A model generated the notes under the pieces. It had not been told where the DNA came from and made no database searches. It saw only the letters and a program-made list of their open reading frames with translations. A stretch of 64,000 nucleotides of DNA, taken from contig NZ_JACIGE010000008.1 in NCBI RefSeq assembly GCF_014197755.1, positions 62,001 through 126,000 on the forward strand. The letters run 5' to 3'. Source of the DNA: Rhodocyclus tenuis. GTDB taxonomy: Bacteria > Pseudomonadota > Gammaproteobacteria > Burkholderiales > Rhodocyclaceae. Made by a program: the position numbers and the translations under genes. Shown here one piece after another: positions 53,301 through 60,802 of the stretch; the stretch's first letter is position 1; each line of letters starts with the position of its first letter.

Positions 53301-53916
53301 GCTCGGTTATGCGATCACGACGCACAAATCGCAAGGCGCAACAGTGCGCGCGAGCTACGTATTCGGACTAGGTGACCGCGAAATGGGCTACGTCCAATCC
53401 ACGCGGCACAAAGACCGGGCGCACTTCTACTTCACCGCTGCAGACCTCGAGCAGCTCGAGGTAGAGGCCGGTAATGGTGAGGCGACCGCACGAATGCTGA
53501 AGGCGATGGAGGCAATCGCCAAGAAGCAGCGACTCGAGCCCGTGCCCGATAACCAGCGATCGTTCCGGACTGTGCGCGAGTGGCTGGATCTGCACTCTGA
53601 TGTTGCGCTCGGAACAGGGCGCACACCGGATCCGAAGCTGGAGGGGCTGACCAAAGAGCAGCAAGAACTGCTGTTGCGTCTGAAAGACGCGACGCGCGCC
53701 CTTGCAGCATCACATCAAAAAGAGACCACAGCCGACTACCTGTTGGAAGCCCAATTCGATCGCCAAGCGGCGGAGAAAGAAGCGGCAGAAAAGTTGCTTC
53801 TCGTTGATGACCGGGCTGCCGTAGAGAACGAAGTCCTGTCGGCAAATGGACGTCATGACGAAGTGCAAAAAACCGCGCCTGCCGATGAGTTGGCGCTGAC
53901 CCTTGGAGGTGATTGA
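50362..53916 (+). CDS. MobF-family conjugative relaxase-helicase (TrwC/TraI type)
   Basis: 1184 residues. N-terminal TrwC relaxase: tyrosines in SGYAEYQES and EDYYAGE, GWDLTFSAPKSVSS (about 90), and the metal-binding histidine triad in REKEPQLHTHCPVANM (about 158-172). The C-terminal half is a RecD2-like SF1 helicase with GAAGAGKTTM (about 607), VCDEAGMVGS, LVGDEKQLQAI and the late AITTHKSQGATV. It cuts one strand at oriT and unwinds it. A long helical linker (about 235-400) separates the halves. Confidence 0.93.
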   Translation: MLSIAPIGAGEVASGYAEYQESEVSRQGREDYYAGEQDAGRWAGQLASALGLQGDLQQGELLRMLQGYHPRTGEALAYNAGDQHKAGWDLTFSAPKSVSSVWAVANEDTRAAIERAQEAAAIAALKFLEERAFTSRDRQNPSPITSVLAARYQHGTSREKEPQLHTHCPVANMGLRADGSVCAIDFDARWKMAAGALYRSVLAAEMQKLGFATERDGDSFRLAGLPDALLQSWSTRAGQIRQALAEFGHATAKAAAVAARATRRGKEDSTQSELRAEWAATAAEHGVTAESIEALRSAEVAAEAQARAAKTAVAAAARQAQSQAQSCADAARIQAHATAPEHEPGPRLGEHATAGMVAAMEKIIAAGATRGDKIDPVKPLNPSAPKAEQKFDFRQVREWLNKNSKKKLNLREDEVAAAQDVPADQPAPVRAPDPVVAPADMPGIDLDALLGDLSDPANPLSPDAIFRAITEHDSVFTEHRIYQSVAVAAQGVLDDEGIRAYVARLMIQRELLPLRRPPELADCDARDPRATERHYTTRQMWLLETALAERAQRMDADNSVAVDVPAVDAAIAAFEARKGFALAPEQRAALMHVTSDTGALAIVRGAAGAGKTTMLEAAADAWRGAGSRVLGCALAGKATAGMAEVGIDSMTIAARQFLPVSIASARERRDQSADWLAKQVDIRDRLATRLESARKPETIERMQKSLEAAEQRVVAAADLLADATTALEKLEAQQLRAGDVLVCDEAGMVGSRDMSWLAQQCADAGAKLVLVGDEKQLQAISAGGAFRMLQRAVGRYAELVENRRQRSEDDRLAANAIVAGEAGEAIRNYLERGLVRVDRTRDESVAALVNGWLDDEIDPAAKLILTKTRADAAELNSLIQSHRFAGGEVINSVPLSTAAGKLAVGEGDRLLFGQNSKRLGVMNGQLGTVDRIDLTELGHVVTVRTDAGVSVRFLVGDPDDRDLAKNARESGLAGVYNNFALGYAITTHKSQGATVRASYVFGLGDREMGYVQSTRHKDRAHFYFTAADLEQLEVEAGNGEATARMLKAMEAIAKKQRLEPVPDNQRSFRTVREWLDLHSDVALGTGRTPDPKLEGLTKEQQELLLRLKDATRALAASHQKETTADYLLEAQFDRQAAEKEAAEKLLLVDDRAAVENEVLSANGRHDEVQKTAPADELALTLGGD

Positions 53917-53917
53917 T

Positions 53918-54130
53918 ATGCGTCGCGCAGATCGTGTTTTTTTCGGCCTACTGCAGGTGGCTGTGTATGCGTTTGTTGTTTTTTTCATCGGTCTGATTTT
54001 CATCCCGATGTTCACGGAAGCGGGGGCGCCGTTGTGGTTTGTCGCCAGCGCCCCCGGCGTCGCGCTGGCATTGCTTTTCGTCGCGACGCGAAAAGCCCCC
54101 GGATTTGTGCAAGGTGGAGACGACAAATGA
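53918..54130 (+). CDS. Small two-helix membrane protein
   Basis: 70 residues with two membrane helices (about 10-32 and 38-57). GGAGG lies 9 bases before the ATG at 53918. It overlaps the DotA/TraY gene by 4 bases (ATGA). Not recognised; part of the transfer operon. Confidence 0.75.
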   Translation: MRRADRVFFGLLQVAVYAFVVFFIGLIFIPMFTEAGAPLWFVASAPGVALALLFVATRKAPGFVQGGDDK

Positions 54131-56253
54131 TCCGCCGATTCCTGCTCCTTCTCATCGCCGCCGCCCCCGGCGTCGCGCTGGCCGACGCTACGCCGGCGCT
54201 GCAGAGTTACGAGGCCGCAGCGAGTGACCCGGCGCTGCAAATGCTGTCGGCGATTTTTGGCAGCGCATCCGGGATCTTCGGCGGAGCCGCGAACCCAGTT
54301 GTCGACGGCATGTTTCTCGCGTTCAACACTGCGATTCTGGCGATCGCGTCGGCCTGGTTTGCCTGGAACATCACCAGCGCAATCGCCTCGAGCAGCTGGG
54401 ATGGTGAAGTCCTCGGCAAGCGCTATTCGACGCTCTGGATGCCGATCCGGACCGTGACCGGGGCAGCGATGCTGTTGCCGGTCTGGAAGGGGTGGAACCT
54501 CGCCCAGCTGGCGATGGCCTACGCCGCCTCGCTCGGCATTGGCATCGGCAACGCCGTTTACTCTCATCTGCCCAGCACCCCGACGGGCGCCGCCGTCGTC
54601 GCCCCGGCAGCGCCGGGCATGGGACTCGCGGTCGAGTCACTTGCGGACGGCTGGCGTTGCGTCATTGAGCGCCGGCGGTCGCAGGTGCAGATGCGGAAAA
54701 CCAACGTGCAGGATGATCCATCCTTGTCTGTGATCTGGACCAGCCAAGTCGGCGTCTCGCCCGCCGGCGACGCCGTTGTCGCTCGGCTCGGTGCAATCCC
54801 CGCCGCCGACGGTTACCGCGAAAACACCTGCGCGCAAGTCGAGATCCCCTTTCCGCCGGTCCCTGCCGATGCGACCGCCACTGCCTTCGCGACCGCCGCC
54901 CGCGCTGGCGCGGTCGAGGCGCTGCGCGCGGCAGACGCGGAGTTCCGCAATTTGGCGGCGCGCGCCGCGACGATCGATCCCGACGATCCCGCGTCCAATC
55001 AGATCGACGCAGAATTCACGGCCGCGGTGCCCGCGATCATTGATCGCGCGAACGCCAAGATTCGCGGCGCGGTTGCCGGCGCGCTTGATGTTGCGCGAGG
55101 CGCGCAGTCCGCGCAGCACGCCGCCGACGCGGCAGCCGGCGGCTGGCTCGCGGCCGGCGGAAGTTACGTGCGCGCCGCCGCGTCGCAGATCCAGGCCGGC
55201 AATGCGATGCCACAGCAAACGCAACCGTCCCAACCCGACACGCGCGGCGTCTGGCGCAAGACCGTCGACAACGTGACTGGTGTCGGCAGCTGCTTGCTCG
55301 ACCCGGGCAAGTGCATCTCGGACAAAATCGTCGGCGCGCTGCGCGACGCCGGCGGCGTCGCCGGCTTGCTCCAGATCGATGGCGCAAACCCGATTGCCAG
55401 CATGCAACGGCTCGCCAGCCAGCTCTTCACTTTGCTCGCCCTGATGCTGGCAATACTGCTCGGGCTCGGTGTCCTGAGCCTCACGCTCGCGGGCGCTGCT
55501 GGGGTCATGATGCCACTGACGGGGATGTTCCTTGGTGCCGGCATTCCGATCGCGACACTCGCCGTCATGCTCATGATCTGGCCGCCGTTGATTATTCCGT
55601 TCGCTTGGGTTTTCGCGATTGGCGCCTGGCTCGTCGTCGTCATCGAAGCGCTGATCGCCGCACCCCTGTGGGCCCTTGTTCACCTCGATCCTGAGGGCGA
55701 GGGGATGGGCCAGCGCACGACCCACGGTTACATCTTCCTGCTCAACTTGCTGTTCCGCCCCGCGATCCTCGTCATCGCTGTAACAGCCGCCGGCGCGCTG
55801 ATGAGCGTTTTGGCCGGATGGGGCAATGGGTTCATCCAGTCGGCGCTGTCCGCGATGAGCGCCAGCGCCGGCGGCAACTTCCTCGCCCTCGTCGTGTTGG
55901 TTGGCGGTGTCGTCGTCATCTACAAGCTCAACATGGCCATCATCGAGTTTGCTGCAAGCCTGCTCACCACCATCCCAACGCAAGTCTTCGCGTGGCTCGG
56001 CGGTCAGTTCGGCAGCGACGTCGGCAACACCGCTGGCGCGACCGCAGGCGTCGGCGGTGCGATGGCCGCGGCCGGCGCGACGGTTGGCGCGGGCGCCATG
56101 GGCGCACGCGGCCTCGGCCGCGGCGGCAAAAAGCCCGACGATCCGAAGTCGCCGCCGACGGGCGGCGAGGACCGGAAATTCGAGGGCATAAAGAGCGACG
56201 CCGAGGTGTCGTCCGGCAAGTCAACCAAGTCAACGGGAGCGGAAACCAAATGA
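54127..56253 (+). CDS. DotA/TraY-family membrane protein
   Basis: 708 residues. A signal-like N-terminus (1-22) precedes DPALQMLSAIFGSASGIFGG, membrane helices about 55-80 and 100-135, a large central periplasmic part with several cysteines (about 160-400), then five or six helices (about 430-610). APLWALVHLDPEGEG followed by HGYIFLLNLLFRPAIL is the DotA/TraY signature of IncI-type and Dot/Icm systems. The tail is Gly/Ala-rich. No other Dot/Icm or IncI channel gene is seen beside it. Confidence 0.85.
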   Translation: MIRRFLLLLIAAAPGVALADATPALQSYEAAASDPALQMLSAIFGSASGIFGGAANPVVDGMFLAFNTAILAIASAWFAWNITSAIASSSWDGEVLGKRYSTLWMPIRTVTGAAMLLPVWKGWNLAQLAMAYAASLGIGIGNAVYSHLPSTPTGAAVVAPAAPGMGLAVESLADGWRCVIERRRSQVQMRKTNVQDDPSLSVIWTSQVGVSPAGDAVVARLGAIPAADGYRENTCAQVEIPFPPVPADATATAFATAARAGAVEALRAADAEFRNLAARAATIDPDDPASNQIDAEFTAAVPAIIDRANAKIRGAVAGALDVARGAQSAQHAADAAAGGWLAAGGSYVRAAASQIQAGNAMPQQTQPSQPDTRGVWRKTVDNVTGVGSCLLDPGKCISDKIVGALRDAGGVAGLLQIDGANPIASMQRLASQLFTLLALMLAILLGLGVLSLTLAGAAGVMMPLTGMFLGAGIPIATLAVMLMIWPPLIIPFAWVFAIGAWLVVVIEALIAAPLWALVHLDPEGEGMGQRTTHGYIFLLNLLFRPAILVIAVTAAGALMSVLAGWGNGFIQSALSAMSASAGGNFLALVVLVGGVVVIYKLNMAIIEFAASLLTTIPTQVFAWLGGQFGSDVGNTAGATAGVGGAMAAAGATVGAGAMGARGLGRGGKKPDDPKSPPTGGEDRKFEGIKSDAEVSSGKSTKSTGAETK

Positions 56254-56609
56254 CCATGAGCAACGCCAGGAAAAGCAGGATCGTCGAATTGGCGCGCGCT
56301 TTTGCCAGTTACATGACGCGCGAAGAACTTATCACGCTGGGCTGCGTGACCCTCCTGGCCGCGAAGATCCAAGACACCAACGACATCGCGAAAGCATGCG
56401 AATTCGTTTCGCATCGCACGCGGTTCGAGTGCGACCCAGACTCGATCCAAGCGGCAAAAAAAATGGCGCGACAGGCGCGACGGAAACCGGACCTACTCGA
56501 AGACGCTACGTGTGCCGCGACGATCGCCATGCAAATGAAATCCACCGACGCGAACCCGGAGTTTGCCGCCACGCTGTTGTTCGCCACCAAACCGCAGCAC
56601 ATTCACTGA
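56250..56609 (+). CDS. Hypothetical island protein
   Basis: 119 residues, soluble and helical, with a few cysteines (GCVTLLAAK, AKACEFV, FECDPD, ATCAAT). ATGA overlap with the DotA/TraY gene. Not recognised. Because it sits between a TraY-like and a possible TraX-like gene it probably belongs to the transfer operon. Confidence 0.7.
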   Translation: MTMSNARKSRIVELARAFASYMTREELITLGCVTLLAAKIQDTNDIAKACEFVSHRTRFECDPDSIQAAKKMARQARRKPDLLEDATCAATIAMQMKSTDANPEFAATLLFATKPQHIH

Positions 56610-56620
56610 GAGATAAGCAA

Positions 56621-57145
56621 ATGAAGCCGACCACCACCACCACCACCCCGGGCGCTCCGCGCCCGGCCTCTCGCAGCCTCGTCCGGGCCGTCGCCGGCGA
56701 GATCACCGGGATCTCGACCTTGGCCAGCGCGGCGCGGCGCGCCGTCGCCGGCTTTCGCGACGGCGTTGCGCCGACGCATCGAGAGCTGCAGTCGCTCGCG
56801 GCCGGGATTGCTGCGCCGGCGCAACGCCGCTTCCGGGTCGAGACGTTCGATTCGGCCGCGGCGCGGCTTGGGCTGTCCGAGGCCGACATTGCCGCGCGAG
56901 GCCAGCAGTATCGGCGGCACGCCCTGCTGACCACTTTTGTGGTCTGGATGTTCGTCGCCGCGGCGGCGGGCGCGGCGATTTCGGGCGAGTGGCTCTGGTC
57001 GCTGAACGCGTTGGCCGGCGTGCCCGTTTTTACCGTGCTGGCGCTGCGCAGCTGGTTCTGTTTTGAGCGGATCCAGCAGCGCCGGTTTTTCCATTTTTCC
57101 GAGTTCGTCCGGAGCACGGCGGCTCGGCGCATGTTTTTCGCTTAG
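56621..57145 (+). CDS. Membrane protein, possibly TraX-like
   Basis: 174 residues. A Thr-rich start, a helical soluble part (about 20-100) and two membrane helices (about 108-127 and 130-150), ending RQ-rich FERIQQRRFFHFSEFVRST. In IncI plasmids traX lies beside traY and encodes a similar small two-helix protein. The resemblance is by context and general shape only. Eleven bases after the previous gene. Confidence 0.6.
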   Translation: MKPTTTTTTPGAPRPASRSLVRAVAGEITGISTLASAARRAVAGFRDGVAPTHRELQSLAAGIAAPAQRRFRVETFDSAAARLGLSEADIAARGQQYRRHALLTTFVVWMFVAAAAGAAISGEWLWSLNALAGVPVFTVLALRSWFCFERIQQRRFFHFSEFVRSTAARRMFFA

Positions 57146-57154
57146 AAGGAGCTG

Positions 57155-57409
57155 ATGATGATCGATACGACGGTGGTGGCACTCCCGTTTACGTTGCCGC
57201 AAACGCAGGAGGCGTCAGACTGGCTGATGGAGCTGGATTTCGTTGACATGGTGGAAGGGCCGATCGAGGAGATCGAGCTGATGGCCGAGAAGGCGCCGTC
57301 CGCGTCAGCGCGGGACTATTTGCTGCGCTGGGCGCAGCGGCGGCGGGCAGGGGAGCGGTTCGAGTTCATGGCCGCAGCATCGCCTAACATTTCCGCAATG
57401 TCGGCGTAA
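57155..57409 (+). CDS. Hypothetical acidic island protein
   Basis: 84 residues, acidic and soluble (WLMELDFVDMVEGPIEEIELMAEKA). GAAGGAG just before the ATG. Last gene of the transfer operon. It lies where IncI plasmids carry an exclusion gene, but no similarity can be shown. Confidence 0.6.
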   Translation: MMIDTTVVALPFTLPQTQEASDWLMELDFVDMVEGPIEEIELMAEKAPSASARDYLLRWAQRRRAGERFEFMAAASPNISAMSA

Positions 57410-57975
57410 CTGCGTTGTTGCGTGCAGCTCGTAAATCATGGGCCATCGCCGGCGGTGCCGGCGACCGCGCCCGGCGGGCTTCGCCCCGAGCCGCCGCTGG
57501 CGTCTCGGCCCTGCGGGCGCTGGTCGCTTGTCCCTTCGGCGGCAAAGCCGCCTGCGCGCTCCGCTTGCGGGGCGTTTTGTCGTCGCGGATGGGGCGTCCG
57601 CGACCACAAAAACGCCTCAAATCCTATCGAGCATCGCCCCGGCCATGCCGGCGCGATGGAGTGCGACTCGCAAGCGAGTCGCGCGTTGGTCTCGGTGGGG
57701 GAGTCCGTTTCGCTGCTCGCTGCCCTTTCGCATCTGTCCTCCGGAGCCGCCCAAAGTCGCCGGCCCCCTCGTCTCGCAAAGCAAGCTGCCGCGCCAGCCG
57801 GCTCAGCCTGCGCCTTATCCTCGCCGCCCTGCGGGCGGCTCCGGTAATGCTCGGCTTCGAATTCCCGGCTGTCACGGCACCTTGCAACTCGCCGCCGCCC
57901 TGCGGGCGGACGGGGGCCGTCGACTTCGTGCGAGGCGGCTCCGGAGGGCAGATTATCAAACGAAAGGAGGCAACT
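57410..57975. other. Gene-free, hairpin-rich stretch
   Basis: No frame with natural composition or a ribosome site. Many short GC hairpins, for example TCGCCGGC/GCCGGCGA (57446-57464) and several CCCTGCGGG units (about 57508, 57830, 57898). It may mark a junction between island modules. Confidence 0.5.
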
Positions 57976-58097
57976 ATGACCAGCAAAACCACCCCCACCC
58001 CAGACCACGCGGCCGCAGGGGCTCTGCCCCCGCACCCCCGGAGGACTCTCCAGAGGGCAGTTTGCAAAGGCATTCGCGGCGCTGGCGGTTTCCATCA

Positions 58098-58115
58098 ACT
58101 CGGTACGTACCGAGT
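58098..58115. promoter_or_regulatory. 18-base perfect palindrome upstream of a small island gene
   Basis: ACTCGGTACGTACCGAGT reads the same on both strands. It stands 28 bases before the ATG at 58144 and looks like a dimeric-repressor operator. Confidence 0.5.
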
Positions 58116-58143
58116 AACAACTGATATTCAAGGAGAAGGCGAA

Positions 58144-58368
58144 ATGACGCAGACCACTGAACGCGCAACGTCCATCAACGACTCGCTGAACCGCCTGATG
58201 GCGTACGCCGCGCGGCTTGGCGCGGCAGGTGATGCCGATGGAGCCGACGCGCATATCGGCATTGCGCGGGGGTTCTTCGGCTACGCCTCGCACGACTTGA
58301 CTGAGGAGGATCGGGACTACTGGCAACAGGTTCTGTTCCCGCAGCCGTCGGACAGCCCGGTACTGTGA
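58144..58368 (+). CDS. Small hypothetical island protein
   Basis: 74 residues: INDSLNRLMAYAARLGAAGDADGADAHIGIARGF and a Trp-containing C-terminus. AAGGAGA precedes the ATG. The frame is open upstream to an ATG at 57976 that has a strong AAGGAGG, giving 130 residues, but that extra part reads like translated non-coding DNA. Confidence 0.6.
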   Translation: MTQTTERATSINDSLNRLMAYAARLGAAGDADGADAHIGIARGFFGYASHDLTEEDRDYWQQVLFPQPSDSPVL

Positions 58369-58380
58369 AGGAGAGAGCAG

Positions 58381-58620
58381 ATGACTGCTGCAATCGCAAT
58401 TTTCGCCGGGCTGCTGATCGCCGCCGGGCTCACCGGCCTACAGTGGATCGACCGCCGGCAGTTCGGGCGCCGCAATGCTCACGGCGTCCAGGTTTTCGCG
58501 AGTTACGAAGCGTCGCAACGGGCGCATTTTATCGAGGGGCTGGTCGGCGTCATCTCGCGCGCAGCAGTCCTTCTCTCCCTCGCGCTTTTCATAGGTGCAG
58601 GTCTTGTCGCTTGGTCGTAG
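58381..58620 (+). CDS. Small two-helix membrane protein
   Basis: 79 residues; helices about 3-22 and 54-77, joined by a basic loop with DRRQFGRRN. GAAGGAGAG before the ATG. Thirteen bases after the previous gene, so cotranscribed. Family unknown. Confidence 0.65.
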   Translation: MTAAIAIFAGLLIAAGLTGLQWIDRRQFGRRNAHGVQVFASYEASQRAHFIEGLVGVISRAAVLLSLALFIGAGLVAWS

Positions 58621-58683
58621 CTCACGCATGTCAATGGCAGTAAACTCGGCGTTCTTAAAAGCGCTTTGCACTGAGGGCTAGAG

Positions 58684-59106
58684 ATGAAACGAGACTGGGA
58701 TCTGATCCGTAAGCAACTAACTGCCATTGAAGAGGATGACGACGTTTTTGCTGATATCCCGCCTGAACCGAAGGAGGGTGATTTTGCTACGTGGGACGAA
58801 TATGAGAGCGCTTACCAAGCCTACGAGGCGATCGAGCGGCGGATATTTGGGCACCTAGATCTGTTGATCAAGGGCGGGTATGTCGAAGGTATAGAAATTA
58901 TCCGTTCTCTAGGTGGTGGCATTCACTATGCACAAACTAACCCTCGGCTAACGATGGATGGTCATGATTTACTGGATACGATGCGATCACAGAGCCTGTG
59001 GGAATCCATCAAGGCGAATGCAAAGAGCAAGGGGATAGAACTGACCTTCGATGCGATCAGGGCGCTTGGGGGGCTGGCGCTAAAACAGCTTGTCGGTGGC
59101 GCTTAA
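58684..59106 (+). CDS. DUF2513 family protein
   Basis: 140 residues. MKRDWDLIRKQLTAIEED, LLIKGGYVEG, LTMDGHDLLDTMRSQSLWE and the late FDAIRALGGLALK follow the DUF2513 pattern, a winged-helix-like family found in phages and islands. It is the last island gene on this strand and converges with the integrase remnant 10 bases on. Function unknown. Confidence 0.82.
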   Translation: MKRDWDLIRKQLTAIEEDDDVFADIPPEPKEGDFATWDEYESAYQAYEAIERRIFGHLDLLIKGGYVEGIEIIRSLGGGIHYAQTNPRLTMDGHDLLDTMRSQSLWESIKANAKSKGIELTFDAIRALGGLALKQLVGGA

Positions 59107-59116
59107 CTCGAGTGAC

Positions 59117-59287
59117 TCAGCCAAGCTTGCGCGCTAGGTCCTCCGCCCGCGGGTGGTAGTAGCGCTTGAGCATTCGCAAGTCCTTGTGGCCGGTGACGCT
59201 CGCCAGCTCGATCACGTTCGACAGCTTCTCGGCCAGTCGAGACGTTGCGACGTGGCGTAGGTCGTGATAAGCCTCCCATAAAGTGTT
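59117..59287 (-). pseudogene. C-terminal remnant of a tyrosine integrase
   Basis: Minus-strand frame WEAYHDLRHVATSRLAEKL then VIELASVTGHKDLRMLKRYYHPRAEDLARKLG, ending at a stop at 59119-59117. It holds the catalytic HxxR, the H of TGHKD and the Tyr of KRYYHP. Upstream of about 59280 the frame stops resembling an integrase and no start follows. It is the 3' end of the island's own integrase, cut by the incoming recombinase element. Confidence 0.85.
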
Positions 59288-59292
59288 GCGAG

Positions 59293-59321
59293 ACAATACA
59301 GCATGAGTACAATGGTATTGT
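59293..59321. repeat. Inverted repeat at the left edge of the recombinase element
   Basis: ACAATAC (59293-59299) and GTATTGT (59315-59321) with 15 bases between; a second small palindrome CTTTCAGTGAAAG lies at 59333-59345. Placed exactly at the break of the integrase remnant, they may be recombinase-binding arms of the element end. Confidence 0.45.
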
Positions 59322-59372
59322 TGAGTGGCGGGCTTTCAGTGAAAGTCGAGTAGCTGGGAAGGTCGGGGCGAA

Positions 59373-59672
59373 GTGGCGAGAATTGACCTTGGCGAGCAGG
59401 GTCGGTGGCGGAACCTTGATGCAGCGTTTGCGTTGCAGGCGTTCACCGACCCTGCCAAACGTGATAGGACGTTTGAACCGATCAAGGATCGCCACACAAC
59501 TCGTTGGCACGCGCAGGTGCTGGGGCGCGAGTTTGAACTGCTGCTGACCGGCCCAAAATTCTTCGATACCCGCGCCAAAACCGGCGGTGGCAGGACAATT
59601 GATTCAGCCATGCACCTGCTGCGGATCGATTTCAAGACGGCGACCGGAGCTCTCTGGAAGAAAGTCCTTTGA
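59373..59672 (+). CDS. Small ORF leading the recombinase trio
   Basis: 99 residues, no recognised domain. It begins with GTG at 59373 after a purine-rich GGGAAGG and ends overlapping the ATG of the first recombinase (stop 59670-59672). The overlap and its place suggest it belongs to the trio's transcript, as small companion genes do in some recombinase-cluster elements. It could also be a chance frame. Confidence 0.5.
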   Translation: MARIDLGEQGRWRNLDAAFALQAFTDPAKRDRTFEPIKDRHTTRWHAQVLGREFELLLTGPKFFDTRAKTGGGRTIDSAMHLLRIDFKTATGALWKKVL

Positions 59673-60802
59673 TGCGCCTGTTCCTGACCGACAGGGAATT
59701 CGTCTGGGAGAGCATAGCGAGGCCAAACATCCCTTTCCTTTGCGGTAACGAAATGGAGCTGGTTTCAACCCCCAACGAGTACCTGCGTTTCGTCGCAACA
59801 GTCAAAGGACGCACGCGCTCCGAGAAGACTTGGCTGACCTACGGACATCACCTGTACGAGTTTTTCGCATTTCTTGAGGCGAACAATCTGCCATGGGATA
59901 CCGTTAATCAAACCCAAGTCGCGGCGTGGCGTGACGCGATGCTTGAGCGGAACTGCGCTCGCTCTACCGTCAATCAACGACTGCGCTGCGTCCATGCCTT
60001 CTACGAGTGGGCCATGCGCAACGGTAAGACCCATACCCATCCTTTCTCGACCCAGGACATCTGGGTCGCCAAGCCGCGCAGCTTTCTGGCCCACGTCGAC
60101 GCCTCCGGTGGGTGCTTCGACGCTAACGAATTGACCTTGCAGACGCATAAGCCGCTGCCGAAGTTCCTCCACATGGACAAGGCGGTTCGCTTCGTCGAGA
60201 CCATGGCGCCGCACTCGCTCAAGCTCATGGGTTACCTTGCACTGCTGACCGGGATGCGGCGCGAAGAGGTTGTCGGTCTGGACTACCGCGTGGTGCCGAA
60301 TCCCGCCGGACATGACCCCGGAAAGCAGTTACCAATGCTGCTCGATCCCATGCTGACGCCGACAAAGGGCGACAAGGAGCGGTTCGTCATGCTGCCATAC
60401 GACTTGGCGGTGGCCCTGTGGGACTACTTCTGCCGCGACTGGCCGAAGCGCAATGCTATCTTCAAGCGTACATACGGCAAGGAAAGCACCCGTTTCTTCT
60501 TGTCGCACTATGGCGAAGAACTCTCCGTCCGGTATCTCAACAACGCCTTTACCAAGGTCAGCCGTAAGATCGGGATCGAGGCTCATCCGCACATGCTGCG
60601 CCACACATTCGGCACTTACGAACTGCTGCGTATGGGTAAGAAGGAGGGCCAGAGCAAGGCGCTGATGTGGGTGCGCGACCGCATGGGCCACAGTTCCATC
60701 ACTACCACCGAGAAGTACATCCATGCCGTCGATCTAACCCAAAACGATGACGTGGACGGCTACCAGGCAGAAGTCTGCGAGGCGCTGCGCCGTGGCCATT
60801 AG
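59672..60802 (+). CDS. Tyrosine recombinase, first of the trio
   Basis: 376 residues. SAM-like N-terminal domain (about 30-125) with STVNQRLRCVHAFYEW. The catalytic set is complete: Arg in LTGMRREEVVGLD (about 191), Lys in TPTKGDKERF, HMLRHTFGT (about 309), MGHSSITTTEKYIHA with the nucleophile Tyr. It starts at the ATG 59672 inside the stop of the small ORF and overlaps the next gene by 11 bases. Confidence 0.92.
   Translation: MRLFLTDREFVWESIARPNIPFLCGNEMELVSTPNEYLRFVATVKGRTRSEKTWLTYGHHLYEFFAFLEANNLPWDTVNQTQVAAWRDAMLERNCARSTVNQRLRCVHAFYEWAMRNGKTHTHPFSTQDIWVAKPRSFLAHVDASGGCFDANELTLQTHKPLPKFLHMDKAVRFVETMAPHSLKLMGYLALLTGMRREEVVGLDYRVVPNPAGHDPGKQLPMLLDPMLTPTKGDKERFVMLPYDLAVALWDYFCRDWPKRNAIFKRTYGKESTRFFLSHYGEELSVRYLNNAFTKVSRKIGIEAHPHMLRHTFGTYELLRMGKKEGQSKALMWVRDRMGHSSITTTEKYIHAVDLTQNDDVDGYQAEVCEALRRGH

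Noticed and set aside
57436-58326. A 296-codon minus-strand frame over the gene-free stretch
   Set aside because: No ribosome site, no domain, Arg/Ala/Gly-rich composition, and it runs antisense to a small gene with a good ribosome site.
59103-59510. A 135-codon minus-strand frame over the integrase remnant
   Set aside because: It is in a different frame from the HDLRH...RYYHP remnant and crosses the break between the two elements.
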